From assembly GCA_036250195.1 (NCBI GenBank), contig JAVHZZ010000008.1, forward strand, positions 14,410,434 to 14,474,433: 64,000 bases of DNA. The letters run 5' to 3'. The stretch comes from Mixophyes australis. Lineage: Eukaryota; Chordata; Amphibia; Anura; Limnodynastidae. A program made the translations under genes and the position numbers. Below the pieces are notes generated by a model. The model was not told the origin of the DNA. It ran no database searches and saw only the letters and a list, made by a program, of their open reading frames with translations. This document shows, piece after piece, positions 36,726 to 49,643 of this stretch; the first letter of the stretch is position 1; the number at the start of each line of letters is the position of its first letter.

Positions 36726-38078
36726 AAAACAAAAATGTAAATACGAACTTTAAAACCCGTAATGTCATCACAGTGCGGAGACTGGGCATGACTTCACACA
36801 GAACATTTCCAGTACTGTAACAGCAGATCCACCTAATGAAGCGCACAGTTATTAGTTCACTACACTACAAAATATTGCTTTGACATTTCGTACAGACGAC
36901 TAATGGAAAGGTTACATAGTCTTTATTTTTTTTTTTGGTCTCTTTGAGGCACTAGAACCATTCTGTGAAGCTCCTATTCCAGGCTACCCACAAAACTGTT
37001 TCATTGCTCACACTTGTTGTTAAGAGCGAATCGACTCGGTGCCTCCGCTGCTGTTTAATTCGTTTAGTCAGAGTCCGGCGTGCAGACAGAATTCTTAATG
37101 TGACTTTTGCAGGCTGGTGGGTCAATTACAGCAGTAAATCACCATGGATAACCAGCTTTATAACAAGCAGCGCCAACCACACATAACTTAAATGGGAATT
37201 CACAGCTGTATAAAAATAAACATCCCCCCTCTAAGTGCCCCCCCTCAACTGTATACAGTGGATGCAGCTATGGGGCATAATGCTACCAGCTGATGTAGAG
37301 ACTGAAAGACACGGGTCTTGCAGCAGACAGATATAGCTCAGTAGGGTTTGGCACCTATGTTTTGTGATCATGAAGGAGTTAAAGTGTTATGACCGGATAC
37401 ACACGGTGCAGAAAGCTATTTTGTGGCATATTCATGCTAATGCAATCTTCAATTCACTAGTGACACCACTAATCCACTTCGTGGGGCACAAACTGGAGCT
37501 GACATTTTGTTGGCTACCATCATTTTTTAAACACCTTGTCATCTGCCAGGGACTAGGGGTGGTGTTAAACTGTAATAATCACTAAGGCACAGGAGCTCTT
37601 AGTAAATTAATAGCAGCTGTGGCCAAACCCCTGTCTCTAGAGCCACATACGGCTCTTTGAGCTATGAAATGTGGCTACTGGCCGGGGGCATCAACTGACT
37701 GGTTGGCCACCAATGTTCTAGTGAATAATAACCGGACCCACAAGTTAATCAGGCGTTGACAATATATAAAGAATAATAAAATGAATACATTAATAAGACT
37801 GCTCACAGCGCCTATGCTGCTACTAAAAAAAATAATAAAAAAAAATATTGCTATAACCTCCGATGCCAAAAAAACCTAATACGTACAAGAGAGTAGCGCT
37901 GGGATTGTGCCCACGTCAAATATATACAAATGTGTTCCGTATGGTGAATGACTTATTCTAACTTCCTAAATTCAATGCACCAAAAATGTATAATTATCTC
38001 AAAATATAGATAGTTTATATTACTAAAGTGAAAATAGACTATATCAGCATAAATATTTAAAAGAAAATATGTATAGTG

Positions 38079-38082
<4 letters not shown>

Positions 38083-38146
<64 letters not shown>
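38083..38146. repeat. AT dinucleotide microsatellite
   Basis: About 64 bases of uninterrupted TA repeat, the longest in the window. Confidence 0.95.
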
Positions 38147-38150
<4 letters not shown>

Positions 38151-41100
38151 TGCACATAGATAAAAGAAGAAAAGCACAAGTATAGAACCGTGATAATGAT
38201 GTTAAATGCAAAATGAATCACAAAACAAGATTCAATCTCCTATAAGGACAATGCAGACCGGGATAACTAATGAAAACTGTTCAGGAACTTTAAAACCGCT
38301 GTCAATCTAATCAGAGTCCTATAACAACCTAAATCCCTAAATTCTATGTACTGTGGTTTGACACTAACATGTATCAATGAACTTGCAATAAAGTAGTAAT
38401 ATCCCAGCTCCCTCGTTAATTCTCTCCTTCCGAGCCACAGGTAAGAGTATCTTTCAGTGGTCACCAACACTTTGTAGCACAATACCGTGTACTCTCGGCT
38501 CAGTGCACATTGATTTAGCAGCCGGTCTGGTTCACAAAACATAAACCTCCGCAGTGTGCGGATTAGATCACAGCTCTTGCCAGGGTCCGTTCCGCAGTGT
38601 GCAGAATTCTGTAAAGTTCCGTCTCGCATCCTTGTATCAGACGCGTTTCGTCTGTGTAAACAGATATTTTTTTGAAAGCACCCACAAAATATTTTCCTCC
38701 ACTGTGTTAATGTGATTGGAACTCTTACCAGGGATTTTTAACCTTTATTGCACAAGTTTAAAATCTGCTGTATGAGCAGCAGGACATCAGCAGGGCTGAT
38801 CATACTCTGCGAGCGTGTAACATGTGGCCACACAGGACGTGTGTGGGGCTCCCCATGACAGCTGCGAACTGAAATCATTGTAGATATCGGTCTCACCTAT
38901 CCGAAAGTACAGTGAGCCACAGAACGTCATACGTAACGGAGCCCCCCCCATCTCACCTGAAGGGACACAACCCCTGGGCATGACTGACGATTGGTCGGAT
39001 CTGTTTAATACGGCCGCCCACCTGTGTGATCACATTGGATCTGCGCGGTGCCACCTTAAGTCTCATTTTACACAGCAACACTTAAAGCTTTTTAAGATGC
39101 TCCAAGTTTGACATTTAATACACAGATAGCGAAACAAATGTGTGATTTTAAAAGGAAGAAAAAAAAATACCAAAACAACTAATGTTGCCTTGAAGCTAGA
39201 AACATCATTAACTTAACAATCCATGCGCACAAAGCCAGCGACTGTCCAAGGGGATTTGCAACAATCATCATTGATAATGAATTTCCAAAGGGCATTTAAT
39301 GTTCCGGCCACTAGTGATAAGATCCATTCTCTGCTCGGTACATGGGGCCTAAGGGCTCCTGTAAAGTTAATTAACCTAATTCACCAGCGCTCACCTACAT
39401 CCACTAATGACCTCGGATAAACATGAATAAAACATTTGGCGAGCGATTGCGACGGGCAGTCACTGCCTACAGGTCGGGGGACCGGAGAGCAGACACGGGA
39501 CATCCGACGACGCAGGGCTGACGCAAACGCTGCAGAATACAAAGGAGACTATCCCGAGCTTTGTTTGTGAATTATAGTGTTGCTGAGCTGCCAAAAGCCA
39601 TCTATACCAAAGTGCTTGTAGCTGTCTGGCAAAATATCACATTTAATGGTTACCACTAAATCACGGGAAGAACAATTGCAGCGTTGTTCTGTACGCACCC
39701 GTGACCGTTTCATATTTATTCCTGCTATTTGGTACACTATGGTGGTGTCATAGATCACATCTCTCCTGTGTGAGATGCCCCCACGTGGCACTAGAACAGC
39801 TGCCTTTTTCTCTCTAAAGTGATAGCAAAGCAGACTTATTGTACTGGTCTCAGGCCTCCATAAATCACAGGAATTGCTCAAAAGTGGTTTAAATACCGAG
39901 CAGGACAATTTGTGCTGTGTGGAAGTAAATGGAGATTGCAATAAAGGGATATTTATGCTCACTACAAAATCTTGCATTAAATTGGGCCCCGTTTACGTTC
40001 GTTATTCGGAGACACACTCACAATTCAGCACACGGATGCCTAAAAATTTCATTCAGTTTTAAGTGTGTTGGCATGAAATGAACACAGGATAAGGTAAGGT
40101 CCTAAATACAGGGCGAAGTCTCAAACTCTTTATGTTCAAAAACACAAAACAATACAATGAATGTAGTAGATTTTTAGCATTTTAAAACATGAAATTTTGG
40201 TAAACTGCATATGGCACATAAATAACCGCAAGAACACTAAAAATATCTGACAAGGTCTCACTCTGGCCCCTAAGCCGGGAGTGATATCCCTGCAGGACTG
40301 GGCAGGACGTACACGCAAGTTGCGATTTAAATAACAAGCTCGGAACTTGAGCGTAGTTCCAACTGTATTGAAATCCAGGCGGATATCGAGATGCGTTTTG
40401 ATTTCGATCTGCGTAAATGTCACTTACTGTATGTTATAACTGGCAGAATACTGCAGGATATGTGCAATATAAGGTCCCATCAAAACACATACAAACAAAT
40501 TATACACACACACATACACACATATATATATTACTTCCCGACGCAAGCGCCCTTTTTTAATGTGGTTTTGTCCACATGTCACCACCTCATCATTTTTCTC
40601 CATCACCTCATCCTTCATCTTCATCGCCACATCCTTCAACAAACTACTTAAGGTGTTAAAAACTCCCCACTGTCACCCCTGGCAACCACCAACCACTCCC
40701 AACTGTCACTTCTCCTTCAAGAAATATATAGGTCAGTGTATAACTCTGCCCAGCAGGTGGCGCTGCAGCTTGGTTTTTTTTTTCCCACACACGCCACTAG
40801 GCATTTATATAGTAGATATAGATTTATATAGTAGATATATATATATATATGTGTATACATATACACACACAATTTTTTTTTTACTACTTTTGCTCATGTT
40901 AAATTCTTTAATCAAGATGGTCTTAATTCATACTGTACATTTATAGTCAATCTTACTTGCATACACAAGTTCTGTGCTAGCTTGTGACACATACGTGTAC
41001 CGTGTCAGTGATCACTATCAGTCAGGACTTACACCTGCCCTGTAGTGGGTGCACATGATACAGATGAAACCAGGTGTACTTAAGAGAATCCCAGGACTTG

Positions 41101-42024
41101 CATGGGCTGCACCTGCGTCAGAACGCCTTGGTGCACCCTTACTGTACATTGCCTGTCTGTTCCTTCACAACCCCGGTTCCTCCCTGCATACAATCACGTT
41201 AATTGGTGCAAGGCCCGTTTCTGAGCACGTGCAGGGCTGTCTTATACAAGATATGGTACGCAAATGGAGTTGCGCCCGAACATAAATCAGGCTCATCATC
41301 ATCAGAACAACGATAATGTAACTCTTGCTATAAACATACAACTGCCTTTACGAGATGCTGGTAGGTCCGTTTTTTTTTCTTCCGTGCAGAACAAGAGCTG
41401 CAGTCTCCATAGAAACCACAGATGACCAACGAACGTGAACAAATGTATAAAACTCCGTCCAAGGGTGAGATCCTCGGATACAGAGACCTACGTGTGGACA
41501 AACAAACAGTGGATACTACGGCTAGACCAAAAGAAACCCTCGGGTGCCGGACCCTGTGTTACATACGGAAGACACTGGTGTAGCTGCTGATTCTTAAGGG
41601 GCAGAATTGAAAAAGCAGATTCCAGGGGCCGGTTTATCTCAGAACTGGGACCATTACTGCAAGTGACAGCTGCAATACAAATATCACACTAATATACCTA
41701 CATCCCACACTAGTCCTTGCAGTCTCTACCATGACTTTAGCTAATTTTAACATTCATACAGATTTATTTTATTTATTATTTTACCACCATTGATTCCTCT
41801 TTGTAGACATGAGATGGTATATTACATATACTAAATATTCACGTTATATTACGCATAGGATAAAATATACCTCTCCAGCTGTACCCACAATACTCATCCA
41901 GCTACCTGAGCCTCAGGACTACAGTATGACAATAGATGAAGCGCTACGGCTCAGTTAGTCAACATTTAGGCTGACGTGTAATAAATTCTGCAGAATTAGC
42001 ACAGAAGAGGAACGCTGGCGTTAC

Positions 42025-42100
42025 CTGATGTATGATCTCTGATACGGGTAGTTGGTTGGCATACGTCACTAGATCCATCACCGAATCACCAGGGGAATTC
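42025..42100 (-). CDS. PIGK: PIGK penultimate coding exon
   Basis: 76 bases on the - strand, between an acceptor ending TATTTTATTACAG and a donor GTAACG. The first base ends a codon from the upstream exon. The next 25 codons read NSPGDSVMDLVTYANQLPV then SEIIHQ. Human PIGK, from memory, has DQMDEKLMEPLKYAEQLPV then AQIIHQ over the same 25 residues and continues KPK, exactly where the exon at 15859 begins. The block YAxQLPVxxIIHQ is conserved and the part before it is divergent. This is the lumenal linker between the protease domain and the membrane helix. I found no earlier PIGK exon in 42101-64000. Confidence 0.95.
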
Positions 42101-42808
42101 CTGTAATAAAATACACATATCAGGTTACCGCTTGTGATGTTTAGAACAAGCTGAAGAGAGTTTTCTGACATTCCTATACATTAATACAGAGTATGGCGTT
42201 TTCTCAACTCAAGACAAGAGACTGTAAAGGGATAGCTCAGTCTGGTAATATCAGTACCGTTGGCACATTGTGGTTGTCGCACGAGCCTACAAGAATATAT
42301 CCTGTGTATAACATCACATTTAAATTTCCTTTTTTTTTTTTTAATTTCAACAGTGTTGTAAAAGAAAAATATAATAGCAACATTTTTACTTTTTATTTGT
42401 AAAGAAAAAAAAATTGCTCTGCCGCCTGGTGGTAGTAAAATGGTATTGCTTTCTTTTTATTTCTTACATTATTGCCGTTGCATATTTTACGAGGGAGCCC
42501 CTGAGTATCTGGGTGTCAGGATGGGGGATATGGGACACTATGCCCAGGCTCTTTCTGTAGAGTAGCGGCTCAGAACTGCACGCTCTGGGATATCATCTCT
42601 CACTGGTGCAATGACATTATTTGCTTCACCCGGTCCCCAATGACAAGACAGAGTCACTGTTCTGGCTGTACACGAATGGCGAGTGTTATCTGTTCATCAG
42701 TGCTAAGGGCAAATGGGACTCGTCCTGAGCACCTTAGGAGTATATGTGGTGGATGAGTCCTGCTCGTCCTTTGCACCGAAGGGTTTGAGCGAATAAATCA
42801 ATGGGTTT

Positions 42809-43134
42809 GGGCAGCACGGTGGCTCAGTGGTTAGCACTTCTGCCTCACAGCACTGGGGTCATGAGTTCAATTCCCGACCATGGCCGTATCTGTGTGGAGT
42901 TTGTATGTTCTCCCTGTGTTTGCGTGGGTTTCCTCCGGGTGCTTCGGTTTCCTCCCACACTCCAAAAACATACAGGTAGGTTAATTGGCTGCTATCAAAA
43001 TTGACGTGTGTGTGTGTGCGTCTATATTAGGTAATTTAGACTGTAAGCTCCAATGGGGCAAGGACTAATGTGAATGAGTTCTCTGTACAGCGCTGCAGAA
43101 TTAGTGGCGCTATATAAATAAATGATGATGATGA
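42809..43134 (+). mobile_element. tRNA-like SINE family, best full-length copy
   Basis: The head GGGCAGCACGGTGGCTCAG holds an A box (TGGCTCAGTGG, 42820-42830) and a B box (AGTTCAATTCC, 42864-42874) at tRNA spacing, so it looks transcribed by RNA polymerase III. The body carries CCTCCCACACTCCAAAAACA and TGTAAGCTCCAATGGGGCA, and the 3' end is GCGCTATATAAATAAATGAT plus TGA repeats. The reading frame through it (67 codons) is not a gene. Confidence 0.93.
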
Positions 43135-45384
43135 ATAGTTGATGAAGACCACATCCTTGCTTATAGAAATATCACTTCTTAAGAAATATCTGGGGTGAGA
43201 GATTAGCTCGGCACAGACAGGTTTAGAGGAACTGTTGAGAATTGTATAAAAGATGATCATCGGACCTGATAAAAGGACATGCTGGAGACAGATACAATAG
43301 CTGCTTTTCTAAAAATGAAAATTATTTTCAGTATAAAGAAGGATTTGAAAGGGTTAAATGATTTTACAGGTTCCCTATGCCTTCTCTATATGACCAGTTT
43401 ACAAGTTTTACATTGGGATTTTTATTTTTTTTAATATTCTGCACAAAATAACTATCCCTGGATAAAACAAAGGCAGCATTCAGCTGTGTAGTGCGACGTC
43501 CTGATGTTCTGAAATGGACAAGACAGGATTGGCTCTAACAGTGACAACAGGAACAGTGGAAGTTCTTCTGCTACAGCTTTTCCTATACACAAAAAAGTTT
43601 TGGAAAGCAGCTTACAAAACACATTACTTTTTATTTATTGTCAGTAACACAAGCTCCAGGATCAGAGGCCATCTTGGACAAGATCTGGCTGTTCAGGCGC
43701 TCAGAGGTCTGTCCGCGCAGTCAGATCGCCATATAGACAACAGACGTCACCTGCGGTCATCTAGAACTGCATCTATTCACACGTCAGATAGAATGGTCCC
43801 ATCAGTGTTGTATTATAATGGGGCAGGGGATTAGTTTGGGATCACAGGCTGAGATATTGGATCAATTGCTCGATATCTTATAAAAATAAATCCACAGACT
43901 CTCTTGGGTGAGTGTAAAGTTTGTCTACAACAGGGCTCAACTTTAGTTTTTATTTTATTACTTTTTTTAAATATAGGATTTAGCCTAAAAATACAAAAGC
44001 CAGGCATATTTTTTAAATCTTTATATGGAACCCACCATTAGATACCAGACCATCCTCTTTACACAGAGCTCACCTCTCTTACAGACATTACACCCCTTTG
44101 ATCCCCATCATGACACTTTGCTGTGCTTCTTTTAGAAAACTGAGGTGCTCCCATCTCCCAGTGTAAAGTGAGTACACAGGGGGATGATAATTTGGGCCCG
44201 TTCCACCACATCCCCCAGAGCCTAAAAGGTCCTTTAAGAGAACAAGGATCTTCAGACTTCCCCTTTGCTGGAGCTAGGAAGGGGGGCCCTTGACATCTCT
44301 AAATCCTGGGTTAATAACACCCATTGGGGGGCAAGGCTTTTCCTTGAGGTGGGCCGAGGCCACCCTCAGGGACTGGAGTCTTAAGCTCAATGAGAGGGCC
44401 CCAAAATTACATAGGACCCTTAAGGGCCACCATTCTCCCTAACGGCCACCACTGACAAACATGAAAAAACACACCAAAAAGATGACAAAATAAAACGTTC
44501 CAGTGCAATAGAGAAATAAGTGGCTTAAGGCCTCAGCCTTAAATAATTCAATTTTTTACTGTAATAATCCAGTGCTTGGGTATTTTGGATAAAGAGATGC
44601 AAATGGAGGGAAACATTTAAAATTCCTCTTTTAAGGTGTACCACTAGCTGCAGACATTTTGTCAGCGAAGCCGATATAATGATCTCACCGAGAACCAATA
44701 GGCTGAGAGGATTCAGCCCATCCAGCGCCTGCCTGTACGCCGCGGAACGCACAGGTAGACGATGACGCGAGGAATGGGTTAATAGTGGTCCAGAGTCTAA
44801 TTTATTGACCTTCAGTTCTCTCTGGTAGTTATTACATCAAATAAAAGGTGTATTTCGTTATATTTATCAGACAAGATTAAAACACAGATATCAACTGTAT
44901 GTTTGATGCTGTTCAGGTCTCTTACACTTCAATGGTCTCTTTCCGGTAATAAGACACCACAAGGCGGTGAGAGCATCCGGAGGCTTTTCAAGTTTTCCCA
45001 TCTTAAAGTGCAATTTTCCCAAAGCAAATGGTGCATGCTCTAAATATCAATGCGGAGGTTATGAAAGAGGAATGAAAATAATTACATGGAGCTAAAGACA
45101 CTACAGATGCTGCCGGCTGCATTATCTCTAATCATATCTGTAGCGTAAATAGCAGTCAGCACATTTCTGGAGGATTTGTATACAAGTCTCTTGAAGTGCA
45201 CGGTTCTCTTACACTCAGGGCAGACGGCCGTTGTGTGGGCTGGAGACTGCAGACTGTCCTCTCACTAGGAGCACAGATATTTCATGGACAAAACCAATAT
45301 TCAAATATAACATCAATTCACTAGGAAATAGTGACATCACGGAAGCACGCGCCTGACTAAATACATTTTATAACCAACCTTGTT

Positions 45385-45626
45385 TCATCATCATCATCTA
45401 TTTATATAGCGCCACTAATTCCGCAGCGCTGTACAGAGAATTCACTCACATCAGTCCCTGCCCCAATGGAGCTTACAGTCTAAATTCCCTAACATACACA
45501 CACAGACAGACAAATTAGGGTCAAATTTGATAAGAGCCAATTAACCCACCAGTATGTTTTTGGAGTGTGGGAGGAAACCGGAGAACCCGGAGGAAACCCA
45601 CGCAAACACGGGGAGAACATACAAAT
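45385..45626 (-). mobile_element. tRNA-like SINE family, truncated at the head
   Basis: Reverse copy from the ATC-rich tail complement to about GGGGAGAACATACAAA. The tRNA-like head is missing. Confidence 0.85.
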
Positions 45627-46901
45627 ACAGCTTTGGGTCTGCTGCGTGCCTCACTTTATGTAAATGTAGATTTCTGGCCAGCCAATCGGTGCTGTGATGG
45701 CTAGCTGATGATGGGAGAGTTGGCCAATCACAAGCAGCTAGCACTGGATACAACTTGTGATCTGGCTGCCATTAAAAGGCAACAGCTGTACACAGGTAAG
45801 AGTCGGTCGATTTGTAAAAAGCATAGAAAGAATTACACCGACATTGTGATTATAATTACGTTCAATGAAGTGTAGGGACGGAGTGAGGTGGCCGCTGAAC
45901 ATTTGTTGAATGCAATAACATTCCCTGTTTTAAAAACAGAGGCCATTTTAAAGTAGCTATATGGAACCTGTTCTAGTGTTCGCTAAAATATTGCCAAAAG
46001 CAGGTGCAGAGGATCAATCTCTTAGTAGCTAATGATACTGTGTGGTCACTAGCTCCTAGTAAATGGATAGGCAACATTCTAAGGTTTAATGGTCCCACCT
46101 ACAAAATGGCTGCCTCCAGCATCTATAGACAACCCATACACTATAAACAAGCAGAAAAGGAATTTTGACTGTATAAAACATTTAGGGCCATTGCAGTCTT
46201 AATTTAGATTCAGGCAATGGACTTCAGGAATGAAACGGTCCATAGTTTATAGTTTGCGAGCAGCGCCCTCTTACCGCTTTGTCTGTTTGGCACTAACCAG
46301 TTTTGTTGTATTACTCTGTTTGCCCCTAATAGTAAAGTGCGGTGAAGTTTGCTGGCGTCATGTAAATAAAAATTAATAAATAATAATCCCTGTACAGTAT
46401 AAAGCAAAAATCAGCGTAAAATGCCAAATTACAGGCTAATCTATAATAAACAAATATCCTTTACAGTCATGCAGGTAAATCAGGGTTTAAAGGACTATTT
46501 GTGGCTACAAAAATGATCTGTGAATCTTGATCCAAGAGATGAATATATGGAAGTACAGTATGTGGTTATGACATAGTTCAACAATTGAACAAAAAAAAAC
46601 TGCAACACTGACTGCGCATCCATCAATAATCAATTAATCTTTCACCCATTACAACATTGTAGCTACTATTACCAAAGGAAAATAAAGTAATTTACATAAT
46701 CACAAAAGCAGGACAAAACGGAGCTTTGCAATAAGGATCATTGAACCAACAGAGCAGCCATAGACATCTGTGTTACAGACACAGTACAAACAATTTATTT
46801 CTGTGATAATGGCTTATTGTTTGATTGCGGCTATGTAAATACACTACACAGCGAATAGGTGATCATTCTCTTCAGTTATCTATACGGACGCTCTGGGTAA
46901 A

Positions 46902-47340
46902 GCTGGGTACACACTACAGGGTTTTTGTCCAATAATCGGCTCAACCAGCCAACATACGGCCGCTCCTTCAAAAGTCGGGTCAGTGTGTGCAGTGACACGA
47001 TGGTCGAAAGTCTGCCCAAATGGACGCTTGTCGCCTCATTTGGTTGGTCGTACCGTTCAATATTTTCGTTACAATCTCGTTTCGGTTGTGTAGTGTGTAT
47101 AAACTTCCGACTGATCCACAACAATCCTCCGATACTTCCTCATATACTTCCGAAATTGCAATCATTGCTCACGACAACATGGCTATAAAAAGTCGCTAAA
47201 GGAACGTCCGCTCTTCCCTTTATCTTCTAAAACAAGGCTAGTGTGTATGCAGTCCATGGACCGGGCAATCGGACCATCGATTGCATGTAAAATCCATCGG
47301 CATAAAAAGTTGGTGGGAAATTCTGTAGTGTGTACCCAGC
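46902..47340 (-). mobile_element. TTAA-type MITE, copy 3 (reverse orientation)
   Basis: 439 bp with the same termini as 12238 and 29221 but reversed. The flanks are TAAA and TTTA, each one base from TTAA. It is somewhat more diverged inside than the other two. Confidence 0.88.
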
Positions 47341-48191
47341 TTTACTCACTGACCACCAATGAATGATATGAACAGTATTTAGCTCAGACTTGTACTTCCA
47401 TCAGGCTGCCAAATAAATCAAAGTTATCTGAAGGTGGAAAACCTCTGATATTCAGCCTTAGGACATAGCCATGAATTTTCTGCCTACCAACTGGACAAGA
47501 CTAACACAGGTGGATTTGAACACTGCTCAGGAATGTAAAATGTAAACACAAGACAAGGAACCATCGTCCATCCTACATACAAACCTGCAGATCCCTTCTC
47601 TTCAGCACCAAGACACATGATCATTTAAACAAGAACGTCACTTTGAGGCAATATTATCAATGCATTCCCATTGCCCTTACATAACAGTGTTATACCGTGT
47701 AGATGACATCCTATCCAACGCACAGAGTCTGGCTTAACAAGTGATCAAAACTGCCTGAGAGCTGCCCGAGGGTCAGATAGGATGTAAGTCGGGTGATACG
47801 CGATACATAGCACCTGCCACCACCCTCAGGTCAGACAGATGACAATTAAAGAAAGATACGTTTTACCTGCAGTGCTGGATTCCTTGCTCTTAGCTGGAGC
47901 TGTAGGGACTTAGTGTCACACACACAAACACAATCACACACACGGCAGTTCTGCCTACAATCCTGACTGGTATAATCCTAGATGGAGAACAAGTGCTGCT
48001 TTTCTTTGTATTTGCAGTTCCCAATTTCTGGGCTCATTCAAAAAGTGAAGTTTACCTGGGAAAGAGCATTAAATCCAATGTGGTCTTTATTGCCGGTGCG
48101 CTCTCCCAATGCAGCAGTAGGAGAGCTACCAGGTATAGATGAAGTGACCCACGGTGATAGCTCAACTCAGAATACAAGTCGTACTACCAGA

Positions 48192-48372
48192 CTAGGGGTA
48201 TATTTGCAAAACTGAAGGTTTGAAAAAGTGGAGATGTTGCCTATAGCAACCAATCAGATTCTAGCTGTCATTTTGTAGAATGTGCTAAATAAATGACAGC
48301 TAGAATCTGATTGGTTGCTATAGGCAACATCTCCGCTTTTTCAAACCCGCAGTTTAGTAAATATACCCCTAG
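48192..48372. mobile_element. Palindromic CCAAT MITE, copy 2
   Basis: Ends CTAGGGGTATATTT and its complement. The arms carry GTTGCCTATAGCAACCAATC and its mirror and are nearly perfect. Confidence 0.88.
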
Positions 48373-48667
48373 AAGTGCTGAATTTAAAGCAGTGAGGAGT
48401 AACATGAAGTAGCGGAGAAGCCGCAGGAGTGGCCCTCACAAGGGGCCGCACAGAGGAAGGAGGGAGAGCACAGTGCACCCCCCCCCCCCTCCTCCGGTTA
48501 TGCCATGTGACCTCCCGGTATTGTGTAGCGGTGGTCACGTGACGCGGAGGTCAGCTGCCCCCCTTCTAATCAGATGGGAAGCACCCTGCTGGAAGGGAGG
48601 GGGCGCGCAAGAGAAACCACTTCGTAGTTACACCTTACCATATGCATTATAAATAAAGGGCCCTGAC

Positions 48668-48843
48668 TAAGGGGTAGATTAAAACTACTAAAAGGAAACG
48701 TGGTGGTGTTGCCCATAGCAACCAATCAGGTTCTAGCTATCATTTACCTAGTACATTCTAAAACATTATATCTAATCTGATTGGTCGCTATGGGCAACAC
48801 CTCCACTTTTCCTTTTCATAAGTTTTAACAAATCTACTCCTAA
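48668..48843. mobile_element. Palindromic CCAAT MITE, copy 3
   Basis: It starts near AAGGGGTAGATT and ends AATCTACTCCTAA, with GTTGCCCATAGCAACCAATC in the left arm. It lies only about 300 bases from copy 2. Confidence 0.85.
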
Positions 48844-49559
48844 ATCTGTCTATAGTTTCAGCATTATCCTGGTCACTGATTCAGTTACACACAGTAGGGA
48901 GGGGGGTTTAATTAAATAATGTTCTCTGCCGAGCAAACAGGGTCACAGGGAACCCTATAATTTGCTGTAGTTTTTCCCCCCCCGCTAACCACACAGTCCA
49001 CATGACACAGTAGTAAAACAACACAATTACAGCCGGTAACAGATCCACGTTAGCTCACGGCGACAAGGTAATTCTGCTGATAATTTCCACATTGTAGAAA
49101 CCATTTATAGCCATCCGTAATTTGCTGAACAGCGACTTAGCTTCTGCAAAACACTTATTCTTTGCATATTTATCGTGCTGAAAAGTGTCAAACTGCAAAA
49201 ATGAAATGCAAAATATTAAGGAACTTTGGCAAAAGACTGAAGTGGGGAAGAAATCGTCAGTTCTGCTTAAAGCGCAGAGTTTTCAAATGAAGCCCTGACT
49301 CATTTTTAATTGGAAAGTTCCTGCCAGGTTTCTCCTGAGCTGGTGCAGCATTGATCTCTGCAATTTGTAGTGAAACTTATTGCAAAGTAGTATTTTATTA
49401 TTTATTTTCTTCAAAAACGCTTAAGACAGATTTTGCCAGGAAAAGAAAATTGGGAAAATTACACATTGTGATATATACGCATTTAAATTGACTTCCATTT
49501 TTGTGACTCTAGGTGTAATAGTGCCCTGCTAATAATAGCTTGCAATCTAGGGTAGAGGC

Positions 49560-49643
49560 TAGATAAATGAGAACTAGAATCCGATTGGTTGCATTGGGCA
49601 ACACCTTCACTTTCTTGTTTAGAAGGTTTGATAAATCTACCCC
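49560..49643. mobile_element. Half copy of the CCAAT MITE
   Basis: Only the right arm is recognisable: CTAGAATCCGATTGGTTGC and then TTTGATAAATCTACCCC. Confidence 0.7.

Larger units (their letters stand above)
15860..42024 (-). other. PIGK: PIGK last intron (26.2 kb)
   Basis: It is bounded by a GTAACG donor (- strand, next to 42025) and the TTGTCTTGCAG acceptor at 15860. It contains two hAT palindromic MITEs, a possible GIY-YIG retroelement remnant (22080-22380), Tc1-like remnants (23590-23825 and 36577-36725), a TTAA MITE (29221-29630), a composite hAT element (30495-31033), SINE copies (32304, 35446, and a diverged one at 18382), and AT or CA microsatellites. Stretches with no repeat that I recognise, such as 22600-22830, 33220-33480 and 39180-39440, could hold conserved noncoding sequence. 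The 167-codon ORF at 19253-19756 and other ORFs match nothing I know and are not called. Confidence 0.85.

Noticed and set aside
42809..42881. tRNA gene suggested by A and B boxes
   Set aside because: No cloverleaf can be formed, and the same head recurs in many truncated copies, so it is a SINE.
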